Source: Acidaminococcus sp. (GTDB taxonomy: Bacteria > Bacillota > Negativicutes > Acidaminococcales > Acidaminococcaceae). Taken from it: DNA of 64,000 bases. The translations under genes were made by a program, and so were the position numbers. Below the pieces are notes generated by a model. It was not told where the DNA came from. It did not search any database and saw only the letters and a program-made list of their open reading frames with translations. The stretch covers positions 2,500,946-2,564,945 of the forward strand of contig JAKVOM010000001.1 of NCBI GenBank assembly GCA_022482815.1, given 5' to 3'. Of the stretch, positions 44,344 through 53,629 are shown piece after piece. The first letter of the stretch is position 1. Each line of letters begins with the position of its first letter.

Positions 44344-45546
44344 TTATTGGATCTTTGCCAGTACTTCGTTTTTCAGGGCTTCTGCTTTTTCTTTCCAGTC
44401 TGCACCGGCCGTGCCGCCGCCCTGGGCAGTAGCATTACCACCACCGCCGCGGCCCTCAAAGGCTGTATTGGCCATCTGGCAGATTTCACGGCAGTTGATG
44501 GAAGAACCTTTCGGTGCCGCAAACTGATACATCAGACGATCGCCATTTTTGAGAATGATTCCTGCAAAGACATTTTTCTGGGCGGAAACGAGTTTCATTA
44601 TGCTCTTGCCGTCCGCAGGAGATCCCGTCGTCTCAATCCAGACAAATTTAGTTCCGTCCGGAAGTACAGGAGCTTTTTCGAGAATTTCCGGAAGTTCGTG
44701 TTTAAACAGCGCCTGAGCTTTTTCTCTTACCTGGGAGTGCAGATCAAGGATTTCCTGGTGCATCTTCTTTACGGCATCAAGTACTTCTTCAGCCTTTACA
44801 GACAGCACATTGCTCGTTTCTTCCAGGATGTAATTCCGTTTGTACATTTCTTCCACGGCACGGCGTCCGCAGAGAAATTCTATCCGGCTGCCGCCTTTAT
44901 GACGAACAAAACGAATGACCTTCACGCAGCCGACCATACCTGTAAAAGGAGGATGCGTACCGCAGCAAGTACAGGTATCACCGTTTTTAATGTCGACAAG
45001 GCGCACGGTGCCGCGCAGTTTATCGTTTTTCTTGCGAAGATTGAAGCGGCCAAGTTCTGTATGCTGTACGTAATGCAGGGTAATCGGATTATTTTCCCAG
45101 ATGGCCTGATTCGTCAAAAGCTCTGCCTTTTTGACCTCTTCCTCAGTCACTTCTTTATCGAGATCGATAAAGACACTTTCTTCATTCATATGGAAACCGA
45201 CATTGTTCGCTTTGCAGGAAGACCAGAACGCATAAGACAGCATGTGTTCCCCGCAGTGCTGCTGCATCCGGTCGAGGCGAATGTCCCAATTCAGTTTAAC
45301 CGTAACTATCATACCTGTCTCTATTGCCTTATGGGTCCAGTGCCAGACGTTCTCGCCCTCTTCAGAAGCATAATACACAGGAACATCATTCAGCCATCCC
45401 TGGTCGGAGAGCTGCCCGCCGCCTTCCGGGAAAATGACGGTTTTATCCAGCAGAATTTCAAAATGATCGTCTTTCTGGCGGCATTCGGTCACTTTGGAAA
45501 CACAAGACTTCAGCATCGAATCATTTTCATAAAGTTTCTCTGTCAT
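44344..45546 (-). CDS. Alanyl-tRNA editing protein (AlaX-like, with DHHA1 domain)
   Basis: This 400-residue protein resembles the editing and C-terminal parts of alanyl-tRNA synthetase without the aminoacylation core. It would hydrolyse mischarged Ser- or Gly-tRNA(Ala). The editing-domain zinc motifs are visible: HCGEH in RMQQHCGEHMLSYAF and CTCCGTH. A coiled segment (about 240-290) leads to a DHHA1 domain ending GGGGNATAQGGG. The N-terminal FPEGGGQLSDQGW is also typical. It overlaps the radical SAM gene by 20 bp and is the last gene of that unit; an IS3 element follows closely. Confidence 0.9.
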   Translation of the reverse strand: MTEKLYENDSMLKSCVSKVTECRQKDDHFEILLDKTVIFPEGGGQLSDQGWLNDVPVYYASEEGENVWHWTHKAIETGMIVTVKLNWDIRLDRMQQHCGEHMLSYAFWSSCKANNVGFHMNEESVFIDLDKEVTEEEVKKAELLTNQAIWENNPITLHYVQHTELGRFNLRKKNDKLRGTVRLVDIKNGDTCTCCGTHPPFTGMVGCVKVIRFVRHKGGSRIEFLCGRRAVEEMYKRNYILEETSNVLSVKAEEVLDAVKKMHQEILDLHSQVREKAQALFKHELPEILEKAPVLPDGTKFVWIETTGSPADGKSIMKLVSAQKNVFAGIILKNGDRLMYQFAAPKGSSINCREICQMANTAFEGRGGGGNATAQGGGTAGADWKEKAEALKNEVLAKIQ

Positions 45547-46543
45547 AAAAATTCACCCCTACCTTATCTCCCTTTCGGAACTCCACATGGATGCGGCCGC
45601 TTGCTTCCCAGGCACGAATGTTGCAGCGATGCTGCCCGCGAAGAATGGAAGTAAGTCGTTCCGGACAAGTAATAATCATATTATAATTCCCATCGGGCTG
45701 CGCTTCAATAAGCGATTGGATAGAAATTCGATATTCATAGGATCGTACCAGTTCCCCGAAGGCCGGATGAAACGGCCCGTCAAGGATGTGCCCGGGAGCG
45801 CACAGTTCCTTATCGGGCTGCAGACCCATGCGAATGACTTGGATGTTATGTGCTTCCAGGCGTTCATGCAGATAGGCCGTCTGAACCACGGCTTCTTTCA
45901 GGGATAACGGTGTATATTCGCCTTTTTGATACCATGAAGCAAGCTTAGTTCCGGCAATGACAAGGAGCGGATAGATTCTTGCACAGTCTGGTGCCAGTTC
46001 ACAAACTTCATGACACGTCCGGCGAAGACTTTCCCAATCCTGCCCGGGCAGCCCGACCATGAGCTGAAGCCCGACGGAAAAACCATACTGCCGGAGAAGC
46101 GCCGCAGCATCTTTTACGTCGCGTGCGGTATGGCCCCTTTCAGCGCGTTTTAAGACTTCATCATCCAGTGACTGCACACCAAGTTCTACGGTTTTCACGT
46201 GAAAAGCTTTCATCTGCTCCAGAATTTCCGGCGTAATGGCATCGGGCCGAGTGGAAAGGCGCAGTTCTCCAAAAAGGCCCTCCTTACGCTTATTATCAGC
46301 GAGAGTCAGTAACTCCTTCTGTCTTTCCAGAGGAAGCGCCGTAAAGGAACCTCCGAAAAATGCCAGCTCATTCCGGGAGCTTGGTTTCACCCACTGCTCC
46401 GCTTCGGCAATCTGCCTTTTGGCAGAAGCAAGGCTGTTATCCTGCTGACCATTGATGACCTGCTGATTACAGAACACGCAGCGATGGGGACAGCCGGCAA
46501 AGGAGATGAATACGGGAATAATAGTATGTTTATTTTCAGCCAT
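45527..46543 (-). CDS. Elp3-like radical SAM protein
   Basis: This 338-residue radical S-adenosylmethionine protein has the cluster motif CPHRCVFCNQ and a TIM-barrel typical of the Elp3-type group (FFGGSFTALPLERQ, RLSTRPDAITPEIL, VELGVQSLDDEVL). It lacks the GNAT acetyltransferase domain of true Elp3. Homologues are commonly encoded between rnc and smc in Clostridia; here it follows rnc, but smc is absent and an alanyl-tRNA editing gene follows instead. The start at 46543 (MAENKHTII) follows AAAGGA; the longer reading runs through a terminator. Substrate unknown; tRNA modification is a possibility. Confidence 0.88.
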   Translation of the reverse strand: MAENKHTIIPVFISFAGCPHRCVFCNQQVINGQQDNSLASAKRQIAEAEQWVKPSSRNELAFFGGSFTALPLERQKELLTLADNKRKEGLFGELRLSTRPDAITPEILEQMKAFHVKTVELGVQSLDDEVLKRAERGHTARDVKDAAALLRQYGFSVGLQLMVGLPGQDWESLRRTCHEVCELAPDCARIYPLLVIAGTKLASWYQKGEYTPLSLKEAVVQTAYLHERLEAHNIQVIRMGLQPDKELCAPGHILDGPFHPAFGELVRSYEYRISIQSLIEAQPDGNYNMIITCPERLTSILRGQHRCNIRAWEASGRIHVEFRKGDKVGVNFYDRETL

Positions 46544-46570
46544 GCCGTCTTTTCCTTTCTCTCCTATTTT

Positions 46571-46615
46571 AAAAAATACACCGCTAAAACGCATTGCTTC
46601 ACGTTCTAACGGTGT
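46571..46615 (-). terminator. Terminator after rnc
   Basis: Imperfect stem acaccgctaaaacg (46578-46591) / cgttctaacggtgt (46602-46615) with six T residues on the minus strand. It begins 5 bp after the rnc stop and ends only about 28 bp before the radical SAM start codon. Confidence 0.8.
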
Positions 46616-46620
46616 ATGGT

Positions 46621-47328
46621 TCATTTTGAAAAATTCTTAAAGGCGACTCTCGCTGCATACTGCTCGGCGGCTTTTTTGGTCCGTCCTTTGCCGGTACCAC
46701 ATTCCTTGCCGTTCACTAAAACTTTCATGATAAAGGTGCGGTTGTGCGGAGGCCCTTCCATGGCAGACAACTTGTATTCGATATCCACCGGGCCGTCTTT
46801 CTGGACCAGCTCCTGGAACTTTGTCTTGTAGTCGCGGCTGATGCCGCCGTCAGTGAGTTCCGGAATCCGCCGGATCAAAAGTTCGTAGAGGAGTTGAGAA
46901 GCTTTTTCATATCCCTCATCGAGGTAGTACGCCCCAATTACGGATTCAAAAGCATCAGCCAGGATGGAAGGATTCTTCTCCCCGTCAAGATGCTGCTCCC
47001 CTTTGCCAAGGAGCAGATACTGCCCCAGGTGCATATCCGCTGCCAGCTCGGCCAGTGTTTCCTCGCATACCAGAAAGGCACGAAACTTGGAAAGCCTGCC
47101 TTCATCCATTTCAGGATGCTGCTTATACAGATATGTGCTGACAACAAGACTCAGCACGGAGTCACCCAAAAATTCAAGACGCTGATTGAATTCCGGACGC
47201 TTTTCTGCCTTTACTTCGTACGCATAGGAAGAATGGGTCAGCGCCGTGTCCATAAGCGACAGGTCCTGCATCGTAATATGGAGACTGTTTAGAAATTCCG
47301 TCAGCGCTTCTTCACGCGCTTTCTTCAT
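46621..47328 (-). CDS. rnc: Ribonuclease III
   Basis: This 235-residue double-stranded-RNA endonuclease processes rRNA precursors. The catalytic signature is RLEFLGDSVLSLVVSTYLY, the second acidic cluster is ADAFESVIGAYYLDEG, and residues about 160-235 form the dsRNA-binding domain (GKGRTKKAAEQYAARVAFKN). The start shares its first base with the fabF stop codon. It is the last gene of the fatty-acid operon before a terminator, an arrangement common in Firmicutes (plsX-fab-acpP-rnc). Confidence 0.97.
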   Translation of the reverse strand: MKKAREEALTEFLNSLHITMQDLSLMDTALTHSSYAYEVKAEKRPEFNQRLEFLGDSVLSLVVSTYLYKQHPEMDEGRLSKFRAFLVCEETLAELAADMHLGQYLLLGKGEQHLDGEKNPSILADAFESVIGAYYLDEGYEKASQLLYELLIRRIPELTDGGISRDYKTKFQELVQKDGPVDIEYKLSAMEGPPHNRTFIMKVLVNGKECGTGKGRTKKAAEQYAARVAFKNFSK

Positions 47329-48575
47329 CAGCCTTTATATTTACGGAAGCAGATGCTGGCGTTATGGCCGCCGAAGCCAAAGTTGTTGGACAGAACCACA
47401 TCCACATCTGCCTTGCGGGCGACATTCGGAACATAGTCAAGGTCAAGACCTTCTTCTACGTCTACATCTTCATAGTTGATGGTCGGAGGAATGATGCCGT
47501 TTTCAATGGTCAGCACGGAAGCAACGGCTTCCATACCGCCGGCAGCACCCAGCAGATGGCCCGTCATGGACTTGTTGGAGCTGATAGGCACCTTCTTGGC
47601 ACGGTCGCCGAAAATCTTCTTGCAGGCAATCGTTTCGTTCCGGTCATTGGCATGGGTAGAAGTACCATGTGCGTTGATGTAGCTGACATCATCCGGCGTA
47701 ATACCACCGTCTTTGATAGCAGCCATGATGCAGTCAGCCTGCATTTCAGCAGTCGGTTCAGGAGCAGTGATGTGGTAAGCATCGGAATTGAAGCCATACC
47801 CAATCAGTTCAGCATAGATATGAGCGCCTCTCTTCTTGGCGTGTTCCAGTTCTTCCAGTACGATGATCCCGGCACCTTCGCCCAGGACAAAACCGTTTCT
47901 TTTCTTATCGAACGGGCAGGAAGCTTTTTCCGGCTCGTCATTGTTGCGGGACAAAGCCTTCATGTTTTCAAAACCGGCAATGGCCAGTTCCGTAACGGCA
48001 GCTTCTGCACCGCCGGCCAGCATCACATCTGCATCCCCGTATTGAATGGTACGGAGAGAATCACCGATGCAGTTGGTACCCGTTGCACAAGCCGTGACAA
48101 TAGCCGTGTTCGGGCCCTTAAGACCCAGGGTAATAGCAATCTGGGCAGCCGACATATTCGGAATTTCCATAGGGATGAAGAACGGGCTGATGCGGCTCGG
48201 GCCCTTTTCTGCCAGCTTCTGAGAAGCTTCCAGGAAAGTTTCCATACCGCCGATACCTGAACCTACGCAGACACCGATACGCTTCGGGTCTTCGTCTTCC
48301 ATCTTCAGTCCGGAATCTTCAAAAGCCATCTTGCCGCAGGCTACAGCAAACTGAGTTACACGATCCATCCGTCTGCCTTCCTTACGGTCACCATAGTTGG
48401 CAAAATCAAAGTTCTTGACTTCACCGGCAATTTTTACAGCCGTCCGTTCCGGGTCAAAACGGGTAATCCGGGCGATACCGGACTTCCCTGCAATCAGGTT
48501 CTTCCAAAACTCATCCTTGCCGATACCAATAGGAGTGATGGCGCTGACACCTGTTACTACGACTCTACGCTTCAA
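47328..48575 (-). CDS. fabF: 3-oxoacyl-[acyl-carrier-protein] synthase II
   Basis: This 415-residue condensing enzyme elongates acyl-ACP with malonyl-ACP in type II fatty-acid synthesis. The catalytic triad is visible: Cys in TACATGTNCIGD, His in NAHGTSTHANDRNE and His in NKSMTGHLLGAAGG. The start is TTG at 48573-48575, chosen for its spacing from AGGTG; a GTG three codons upstream would overlap the ribosome site. The C-terminus NNFGFGGHNASICFRKY is standard. It sits between the FabK-like flavoprotein and rnc. Confidence 0.97.
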   Translation of the reverse strand: MKRRVVVTGVSAITPIGIGKDEFWKNLIAGKSGIARITRFDPERTAVKIAGEVKNFDFANYGDRKEGRRMDRVTQFAVACGKMAFEDSGLKMEDEDPKRIGVCVGSGIGGMETFLEASQKLAEKGPSRISPFFIPMEIPNMSAAQIAITLGLKGPNTAIVTACATGTNCIGDSLRTIQYGDADVMLAGGAEAAVTELAIAGFENMKALSRNNDEPEKASCPFDKKRNGFVLGEGAGIIVLEELEHAKKRGAHIYAELIGYGFNSDAYHITAPEPTAEMQADCIMAAIKDGGITPDDVSYINAHGTSTHANDRNETIACKKIFGDRAKKVPISSNKSMTGHLLGAAGGMEAVASVLTIENGIIPPTINYEDVDVEEGLDLDYVPNVARKADVDVVLSNNFGFGGHNASICFRKYKG

Positions 48576-48588
48576 AAGGATCACCTCA

Positions 48589-49542
48589 TTATAAAGATTG
48601 ACTTAATTCTGCTTTTAATCTTCTAAAAATTTCATGAACAGGAAGAATTTCTTTGATTTTCCACATATTGGCGCCGGTAAAAACAAGGCCAGTTTCCAAA
48701 TCTCCCTGTTGAGCTCGCGTCAGGGCCCGGATGATGCAAAAACTCCGGGAACAATGCTTCAGGCAGCGGTCGCACTTTTCCGGTGCGGGAGCGCGCCCTT
48801 CCAAAATGGCCTTGGAGAAAGGACTGAGGACAGCTCTTCCCTTAAAACCAACCGGACTATCTATCTGAACCACGTCATCCTTGGTCATTTTCAAATAAAA
48901 TTCTTTCAATGCCGGTGCACCGTTGGATTCCTCACTGGCTGCAAAACGGCTGCCCATCTGGACTCCGCTTGCTCCCATATGAAGAAGATCCGCCACATCC
49001 TGGCCTGTAATAGCGCCGCCTGCAGCGATCACTGGAATCTTCACAACGGATAAAATTTCCGGCAGAATATCTTTTATCGAACGCTGGGTTCCCAGATGAC
49101 CACCGGCCTCTGTGCCTTCTACCACAATGGCGGAAGCGCCCAGGCGTTCAGCAATTTTCGCTAATTTAGCATATGAAACAATGGGAACAATGGGTACCCC
49201 ATATTCCCTGCCGACAGAAAACATATCACGGGAAAAGCCTGCGCCGGCCACAATCAAATCGACTTTTTCCTCGGCTGCGGTTGTGATAAGTCCCTTAAAC
49301 TCACGCGCCGCCACCATCGCGTTGATACCAATCATTCCCTTGCCGTTGGATAATTTCCTGGCAAGGCGGATTTCTTTGCGCAGTTGGTCAAACGGCAGAC
49401 CGGAAGCAGCAATCAGGCCAATACCGCCTTCATTTGCCACCGAAGCCGCAAGTTTCGCCGTAGACAGGCGAATTGCCATACCACCCTGTACAATAGGCAC
49501 CGTGGCAACTTTATCACCAATCTTAAGCTCTGGCAATTTCAA
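48589..49542 (-). CDS. FMN-dependent oxidoreductase of the FabK/nitronate monooxygenase family
   Basis: This 317-residue FMN-binding TIM-barrel protein shows PIVQGGMAIRLSTAKLAASV, EGTEAGGHLGTQ (His149) and IPVIAAGGAITGQDV, the superfamily pattern shared by enoyl-ACP reductase II (FabK) and nitronate monooxygenases. Position between acpP and fabF suggests it is the enoyl-ACP reductase of the operon; no other enoyl reductase is present here. Unlike FabK from Streptococcus, its C-terminus carries a CxxCxxxCxxxxC motif (Cys257, 260, 264, 269), possibly binding a metal or Fe-S cluster. The start is TTG at 49540-49542 after GGGGGAG. Assignment as FabK is an inference from context. Confidence 0.75.
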   Translation of the reverse strand: MKLPELKIGDKVATVPIVQGGMAIRLSTAKLAASVANEGGIGLIAASGLPFDQLRKEIRLARKLSNGKGMIGINAMVAAREFKGLITTAAEEKVDLIVAGAGFSRDMFSVGREYGVPIVPIVSYAKLAKIAERLGASAIVVEGTEAGGHLGTQRSIKDILPEILSVVKIPVIAAGGAITGQDVADLLHMGASGVQMGSRFAASEESNGAPALKEFYLKMTKDDVVQIDSPVGFKGRAVLSPFSKAILEGRAPAPEKCDRCLKHCSRSFCIIRALTRAQQGDLETGLVFTGANMWKIKEILPVHEIFRRLKAELSQSL

Positions 49543-49626
49543 GAAAACTCCCCCAATCAGGATGAAAAAGATCATGGATAAAGTTCGGAAAGTCCCCGCA
49601 GGGACCTTCCGAATTCTGGTGACAAA

Positions 49627-49869
49627 TTATTTGTCTGCTTTATCCAACAGTTCAACTGCATCTTTCACGGTACGGATCTTTTCAGCAACATCATCGGGGA
49701 TTTCAGTATTGAATTCCTCTTCAAATGCCATGATCAGCTCCACAATGTCCAGGGAATCAGCTCCTAAGTCATCGATGAAAGTAGAGTCCATCTTTACATC
49801 ATCAGGATCAACGCTCAGCTGATCAACGGTGATTGCCTTTACTTTTTCAAAAGTACTCTGTTCGCTCAT
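49627..49869 (-). CDS. acpP: Acyl carrier protein
   Basis: This 80-residue acidic four-helix protein carries growing acyl chains on a 4'-phosphopantetheine arm. The attachment serine is in [15 protein letters not shown] (near residue 40). The start at 49869 is ATG after GGGAGGTG; a GTG three codons upstream is part of the ribosome site. It lies between fabG and the FabK-like gene, as in many FapR-controlled operons. Confidence 0.98.
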   Translation of the reverse strand: MSEQSTFEKVKAITVDQLSVDPDDVKMDSTFIDDLGADSLDIVELIMAFEEEFNTEIPDDVAEKIRTVKDAVELLDKADK

Positions 49870-49907
49870 TCCATTCACCTCCCTTCAATCTCCATCCATT
49901 AATCATA

Positions 49908-50651
49908 CTACATTACCATGCCACCGTCCACATTTAAAACCTGGCCGGTTATATAAGCAGCTTCTTCCGAAGCAAAGAAAGAAACTGCATTGGCAACATC
50001 TTGAGGCTGGCCCTGCCGTCCCAGAGGAATGGCAGTCAGCATCTGGCTCTGCACTTCATCGCTCAGCACCTTCGTCATATCGGTTGCAATGAACCCGGGG
50101 GCTACGGCATTGACCGTAATACCGCGGGAAGCGACTTCCTTGGCTACCGCCTTGGTAAAACCAATGACACCGGCTTTGGCAGCGGCATAATTGGCCTGAC
50201 CGGCATTGCCCATCTCTCCGACTACGGAGGCCATATTGACGATACGACCGCTCTTCTGCTTCATCATGGTCCGCATAACGGCCTTTGTGCAGTTGAAAAC
50301 GCCCTTCAGATTGGTAGTCAGCACGGCATCCCAGTCTTCTTCCTTCATGCGCATGAGCAGTCCGTCACGGGTGATTCCGGCATTATTGACGAGGATATCC
50401 AGACGGCCCATCTCTTTAACGACGGATTTGACCATTTCCTGGCAGGCATCGGTGTCAGCAACGCTGCATTTGCACAGCATAACTTTGCGCCCGAGTTTGC
50501 GGATTTCTTCTGCCGTAGCCTCGGCAGCGGCCGTATTGCCGGCGTAGTTTACTGCGATATCGGCCCCAGCCTTAGCAAGGGTAAGAGCAATAGCCCGACC
50601 GATTCCGCGGGAAGCCCCCGTTACCAGTGCTACTTTGCCAATCAAAGTCAT
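49908..50651 (-). CDS. fabG: 3-oxoacyl-[acyl-carrier-protein] reductase
   Basis: This 247-residue NADPH-dependent short-chain dehydrogenase reduces 3-oxoacyl-ACP. It has the cofactor motif [14 protein letters not shown], the NNAG motif, and the catalytic Ser-Tyr-Lys in [21 protein letters not shown]. It ends [14 protein letters not shown], the typical FabG terminus. It is 1 bp from fabD and 38 bp from acpP. Confidence 0.97.
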   Translation of the reverse strand: MTLIGKVALVTGASRGIGRAIALTLAKAGADIAVNYAGNTAAAEATAEEIRKLGRKVMLCKCSVADTDACQEMVKSVVKEMGRLDILVNNAGITRDGLLMRMKEEDWDAVLTTNLKGVFNCTKAVMRTMMKQKSGRIVNMASVVGEMGNAGQANYAAAKAGVIGFTKAVAKEVASRGITVNAVAPGFIATDMTKVLSDEVQSQMLTAIPLGRQGQPQDVANAVSFFASEEAAYITGQVLNVDGGMVM

Positions 50652-50652
50652 T

Positions 50653-51600
50653 TTATCTGACCTCCTTCAATTTAGCAAGAGATTTTTCCAAACTATCCAT
50701 ATCTTCCACGTTAAGCGCCGTGTAGGAACGGTCTACTTTACGAATGAAGCCGCACAGGGTCTTACCGGGTCCGACTTCCACAAACGTATCTACACCGTCT
50801 GCCATCATGTTGCGAACGGTATCTTCCCACAGAACGGGGCTGGCAGCCTGTTTTACGAGCTGCTTGCGGATTTCATCGCCCTTGGTTTCCGGTTTAGCCG
50901 TTACATTGGCATAGACAGGAATAGCAGCATCCTTGATATCAATTTTATCGAGTACTTCAGCAAGTCTGTCTGCGGCAGGCTGCATCAGGGCACTATGGAA
51001 AGGTGCACTGACGGCGAGCATAATGGCACGCTTTGCGCCAGCTTCCTTCATGGCATCAGCCGCTTTTTGAACCGCTTCCGTGTGGCCGGCAATAACAACC
51101 TGGCCCGGGCAGTTGAAGTTGACAGCTTGTACGCATTGACCGGTCTTGGCAGCGACATCGGCGCAGATAGCTTTGATTTTTTCCGTATCAAGAGCAATGA
51201 TGGCAGCCATGGCACCCTGACCGACAGGAACCGCTTCCTGCATAAAACGGCCTCTTTGACGAACCGTACGAACGGCGTCAGCAAAGCTCATGGCACCGGC
51301 GGCCACAAGAGCGGAATATTCTCCCAGGCTATGACCGGCAGCCACAGCGGGTTTCACACCATTTTCTTCCAGAACTCTGAGAGCAGCAACACTGCAGGTC
51401 AGAATAGCGGGCTGTGTGTTATAGGTCAGACGCAGCTGATCCTCCGGGCCCTTGAAGATCAGGTCCGTCATAGAAAAGTCAAGTGCCTCATCAGCTTCCT
51501 TGAAAACATCTTTCACGACGGCATAGTTATCGTACAGTTCCTTCATCATGCCGACTTTCTGCGCTCCCTGTCCAGGGAACATAAAAGCAATTTTACTCAT
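50653..51600 (-). CDS. fabD: Malonyl-CoA:ACP transacylase
   Basis: This 315-residue enzyme moves malonyl groups from CoA to ACP. The catalytic serine is in [11 protein letters not shown], with [13 protein letters not shown] at the N-terminus and the conserved [13 protein letters not shown] (His) region later. The start at 51600 follows AAGGAGG and overlaps the fabH stop by 4 bp; an in-frame codon nine residues earlier lies in fabH. It is in the usual place between fabH and fabG. Confidence 0.97.
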   Translation of the reverse strand: MSKIAFMFPGQGAQKVGMMKELYDNYAVVKDVFKEADEALDFSMTDLIFKGPEDQLRLTYNTQPAILTCSVAALRVLEENGVKPAVAAGHSLGEYSALVAAGAMSFADAVRTVRQRGRFMQEAVPVGQGAMAAIIALDTEKIKAICADVAAKTGQCVQAVNFNCPGQVVIAGHTEAVQKAADAMKEAGAKRAIMLAVSAPFHSALMQPAADRLAEVLDKIDIKDAAIPVYANVTAKPETKGDEIRKQLVKQAASPVLWEDTVRNMMADGVDTFVEVGPGKTLCGFIRKVDRSYTALNVEDMDSLEKSLAKLKEVR

Positions 51601-52607
51601 GATTTTGCCTCCTTGTTTTTTTGCCATCTTACAGCCAGTGATCCGTAGGTCAGACCGGCTCCAAAACCGACCATGACCACATGATCATCTTTATGGATGC
51701 GGCCCTTGTCCCATGCCTCGCAAAGTGCAATAGGAATGGAAGCCGCTGATGTATTGGCATACTCATTCACATTGACTACAATTTTCTCCATTGGGAAATT
51801 CAGTCTCTTTGCAGCGGATTCAATGATTCGCAGGTTTGCCTGGTGCGGAATCAGCAGATCAATATCCGCCACTGTCAGGCCCGCTTTCTTTAGAACATCC
51901 AAAGTGCAGCGGGGAACCGTCTTTACGGCAAATTTAAATACTTCCGAACCGTTCATATGAAGGAAATGTGCCCCCGCATCAACCGTCTCATGGGAGGCCG
52001 GTCTGCGCGATCCGCCGGCAGGAAGGTTCAGGAATTGTCCTCCGGATCCCTGCGCGCCGAGGCTTACCGCCAAGATTCCGTATCCCGGTTCCACACGGCC
52101 GAGAACAACGGCTCCGGCTCCGTCTCCAAAGAGGATGCAGGTACTGCGGTCCTTCCAGTTCAGAATACGGGAGAGAGTCTCCGCGCCTACCACAAGGATG
52201 TGGCGATAAAGTCCGGAAGCAATCATCTGGCTCACAACGGCGCAGGCATAGACGAAACCGGAACACCCTGCCGCCAGGTCAAAAGCGGCTGCATGGGATG
52301 CTCCCAAACGGTCCTGCAGCATGCAGGCCACGGACGGAAACTTCATATCAGGCGATTCGGTAGCAACAACAATCAGGTCAAGCTCCTCTGCAGTAATCCG
52401 GGCATCAGCAAGCGCCCGTTTTGCTGCTCTGAAGGCAAGATCAGAAGTGGCTTCATCAGGGGCGGCAATATGCCGCCGAACGATACCAGTACGGGTCCGA
52501 ATCCACTCGTCACTGGTATCCATCAATTTTGCAAGGTCAAAATTCGTAAGAACTTTTTCCGGGACATCATATCCCATACCGAGAAATCCGACTCCAAATG
52601 GGGTCAT
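51597..52607 (-). CDS. fabH: 3-oxoacyl-[acyl-carrier-protein] synthase III
   Basis: This 336-residue enzyme condenses acetyl-CoA (or another acyl-CoA) with malonyl-ACP to start fatty-acid synthesis. The Cys-His-Asn triad is visible: Cys in DLAAGCSGFVYA, His in LIPHQANLRII and Asn in NVNEYANTSAASIP. The N-terminus FLGMGYDVPEKVLTN is typical. Its start codon shares a base with the plsX stop (TAATG), so translation is coupled. Confidence 0.97.
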   Translation of the reverse strand: MTPFGVGFLGMGYDVPEKVLTNFDLAKLMDTSDEWIRTRTGIVRRHIAAPDEATSDLAFRAAKRALADARITAEELDLIVVATESPDMKFPSVACMLQDRLGASHAAAFDLAAGCSGFVYACAVVSQMIASGLYRHILVVGAETLSRILNWKDRSTCILFGDGAGAVVLGRVEPGYGILAVSLGAQGSGGQFLNLPAGGSRRPASHETVDAGAHFLHMNGSEVFKFAVKTVPRCTLDVLKKAGLTVADIDLLIPHQANLRIIESAAKRLNFPMEKIVVNVNEYANTSAASIPIALCEAWDKGRIHKDDHVVMVGFGAGLTYGSLAVRWQKNKEAKS

Positions 52608-53629
52608 TACTTTAGCTCACCACTTTCGTCTTCATCGTGCATGATTTCTTTGCGAATACGGCCTACTACATCTTTTTCCGTCAGTTCCATGGCCACACGA
52701 ACGGCATTTTTGATGGCCTTGGCTTTGGAACTGCCATGACAAATAATAAACGGTGCACGGACGCCCAGTAAAAGAGCCCCGCCATATTCAGAAGCATCCA
52801 TTTTGTGCTTCATCTTTTCAAGAGCAGGTTTCATCAGGAGCGCACCCAGTTTTGCCATGATGCCGCTCGAAAAAATGGTATTCTTGAAAATATCTACAAT
52901 GGCAATGCCCAGGCCTTCCATGGTCTTCAGGACCACGTTCCCTGTAAATCCGTCACAGACAACCACATCGACCGTGCCCTTATTGATGTCACGGCCTTCC
53001 ACATTACCAATAAAGTTAATATGTTTCTCCTGTTTCATCAGCGGATACGTGGCAAGTGTCTGTTCGTTGCCCTTCGTTTCCTCTTCGCCGATATTAAGGA
53101 GCCCGACGCGGGGATTTTTGATGCCAAGCTGAAGCTCTGCATAAACCGATCCCATAATGGCACTCTGCACCATCTGCTCCGGCTTCGTATCAACTTTAGC
53201 CCCGGAATCAAGCAGCACAGTAGCACCCGTAATACTCGGAATCACCGTTGCAATGGCCGGACGTTCAATGCCTCTGATACGGCCGAGGCCGAACAGGGCC
53301 GAAGCCACGGCAGCACCTGTACTTCCTGAAGAGACGAGAGCATCGCACTCCTTTTCATGGAGCAGATGCGTAGCCACCACGATGGAGGCATCCTTCTTTT
53401 TCTTGACACTGATGCCAGGGTGTTCTTTCATCTCAATTACCTGACTGGCATGATGGATAGAAACTTTCGGATTGTTTTCCTGGTGTTCCTTTTGCAGTTC
53501 AGCTTTGATGACATCCTGATCACCGACCAGGACGACCTCACAGCCGTACTCCCCTACTGCTTCCAAAACCCCTTTGATGATTTCAGCAGGACCATAGTCG
53601 GTCCCCATAACATCAACCGCGATTTTCAT
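52607..53629 (-). CDS. plsX: Phosphate acyltransferase PlsX
   Basis: This 340-residue peripheral membrane enzyme makes acyl-phosphate from acyl-ACP, the first step of Gram-positive-type phospholipid synthesis. Family landmarks are KIAVDVMGTDYGPAEIIKG, DALVSSGSTGAAVASALFGLG and VVCDGFTGNVVLKTMEGLG. It overlaps fapR by 17 bp and fabH by one codon base. The order fapR-plsX-fab is conserved in Firmicutes. Confidence 0.97.
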   Translation of the reverse strand: MKIAVDVMGTDYGPAEIIKGVLEAVGEYGCEVVLVGDQDVIKAELQKEHQENNPKVSIHHASQVIEMKEHPGISVKKKKDASIVVATHLLHEKECDALVSSGSTGAAVASALFGLGRIRGIERPAIATVIPSITGATVLLDSGAKVDTKPEQMVQSAIMGSVYAELQLGIKNPRVGLLNIGEEETKGNEQTLATYPLMKQEKHINFIGNVEGRDINKGTVDVVVCDGFTGNVVLKTMEGLGIAIVDIFKNTIFSSGIMAKLGALLMKPALEKMKHKMDASEYGGALLLGVRAPFIICHGSSKAKAIKNAVRVAMELTEKDVVGRIRKEIMHDEDESGELK

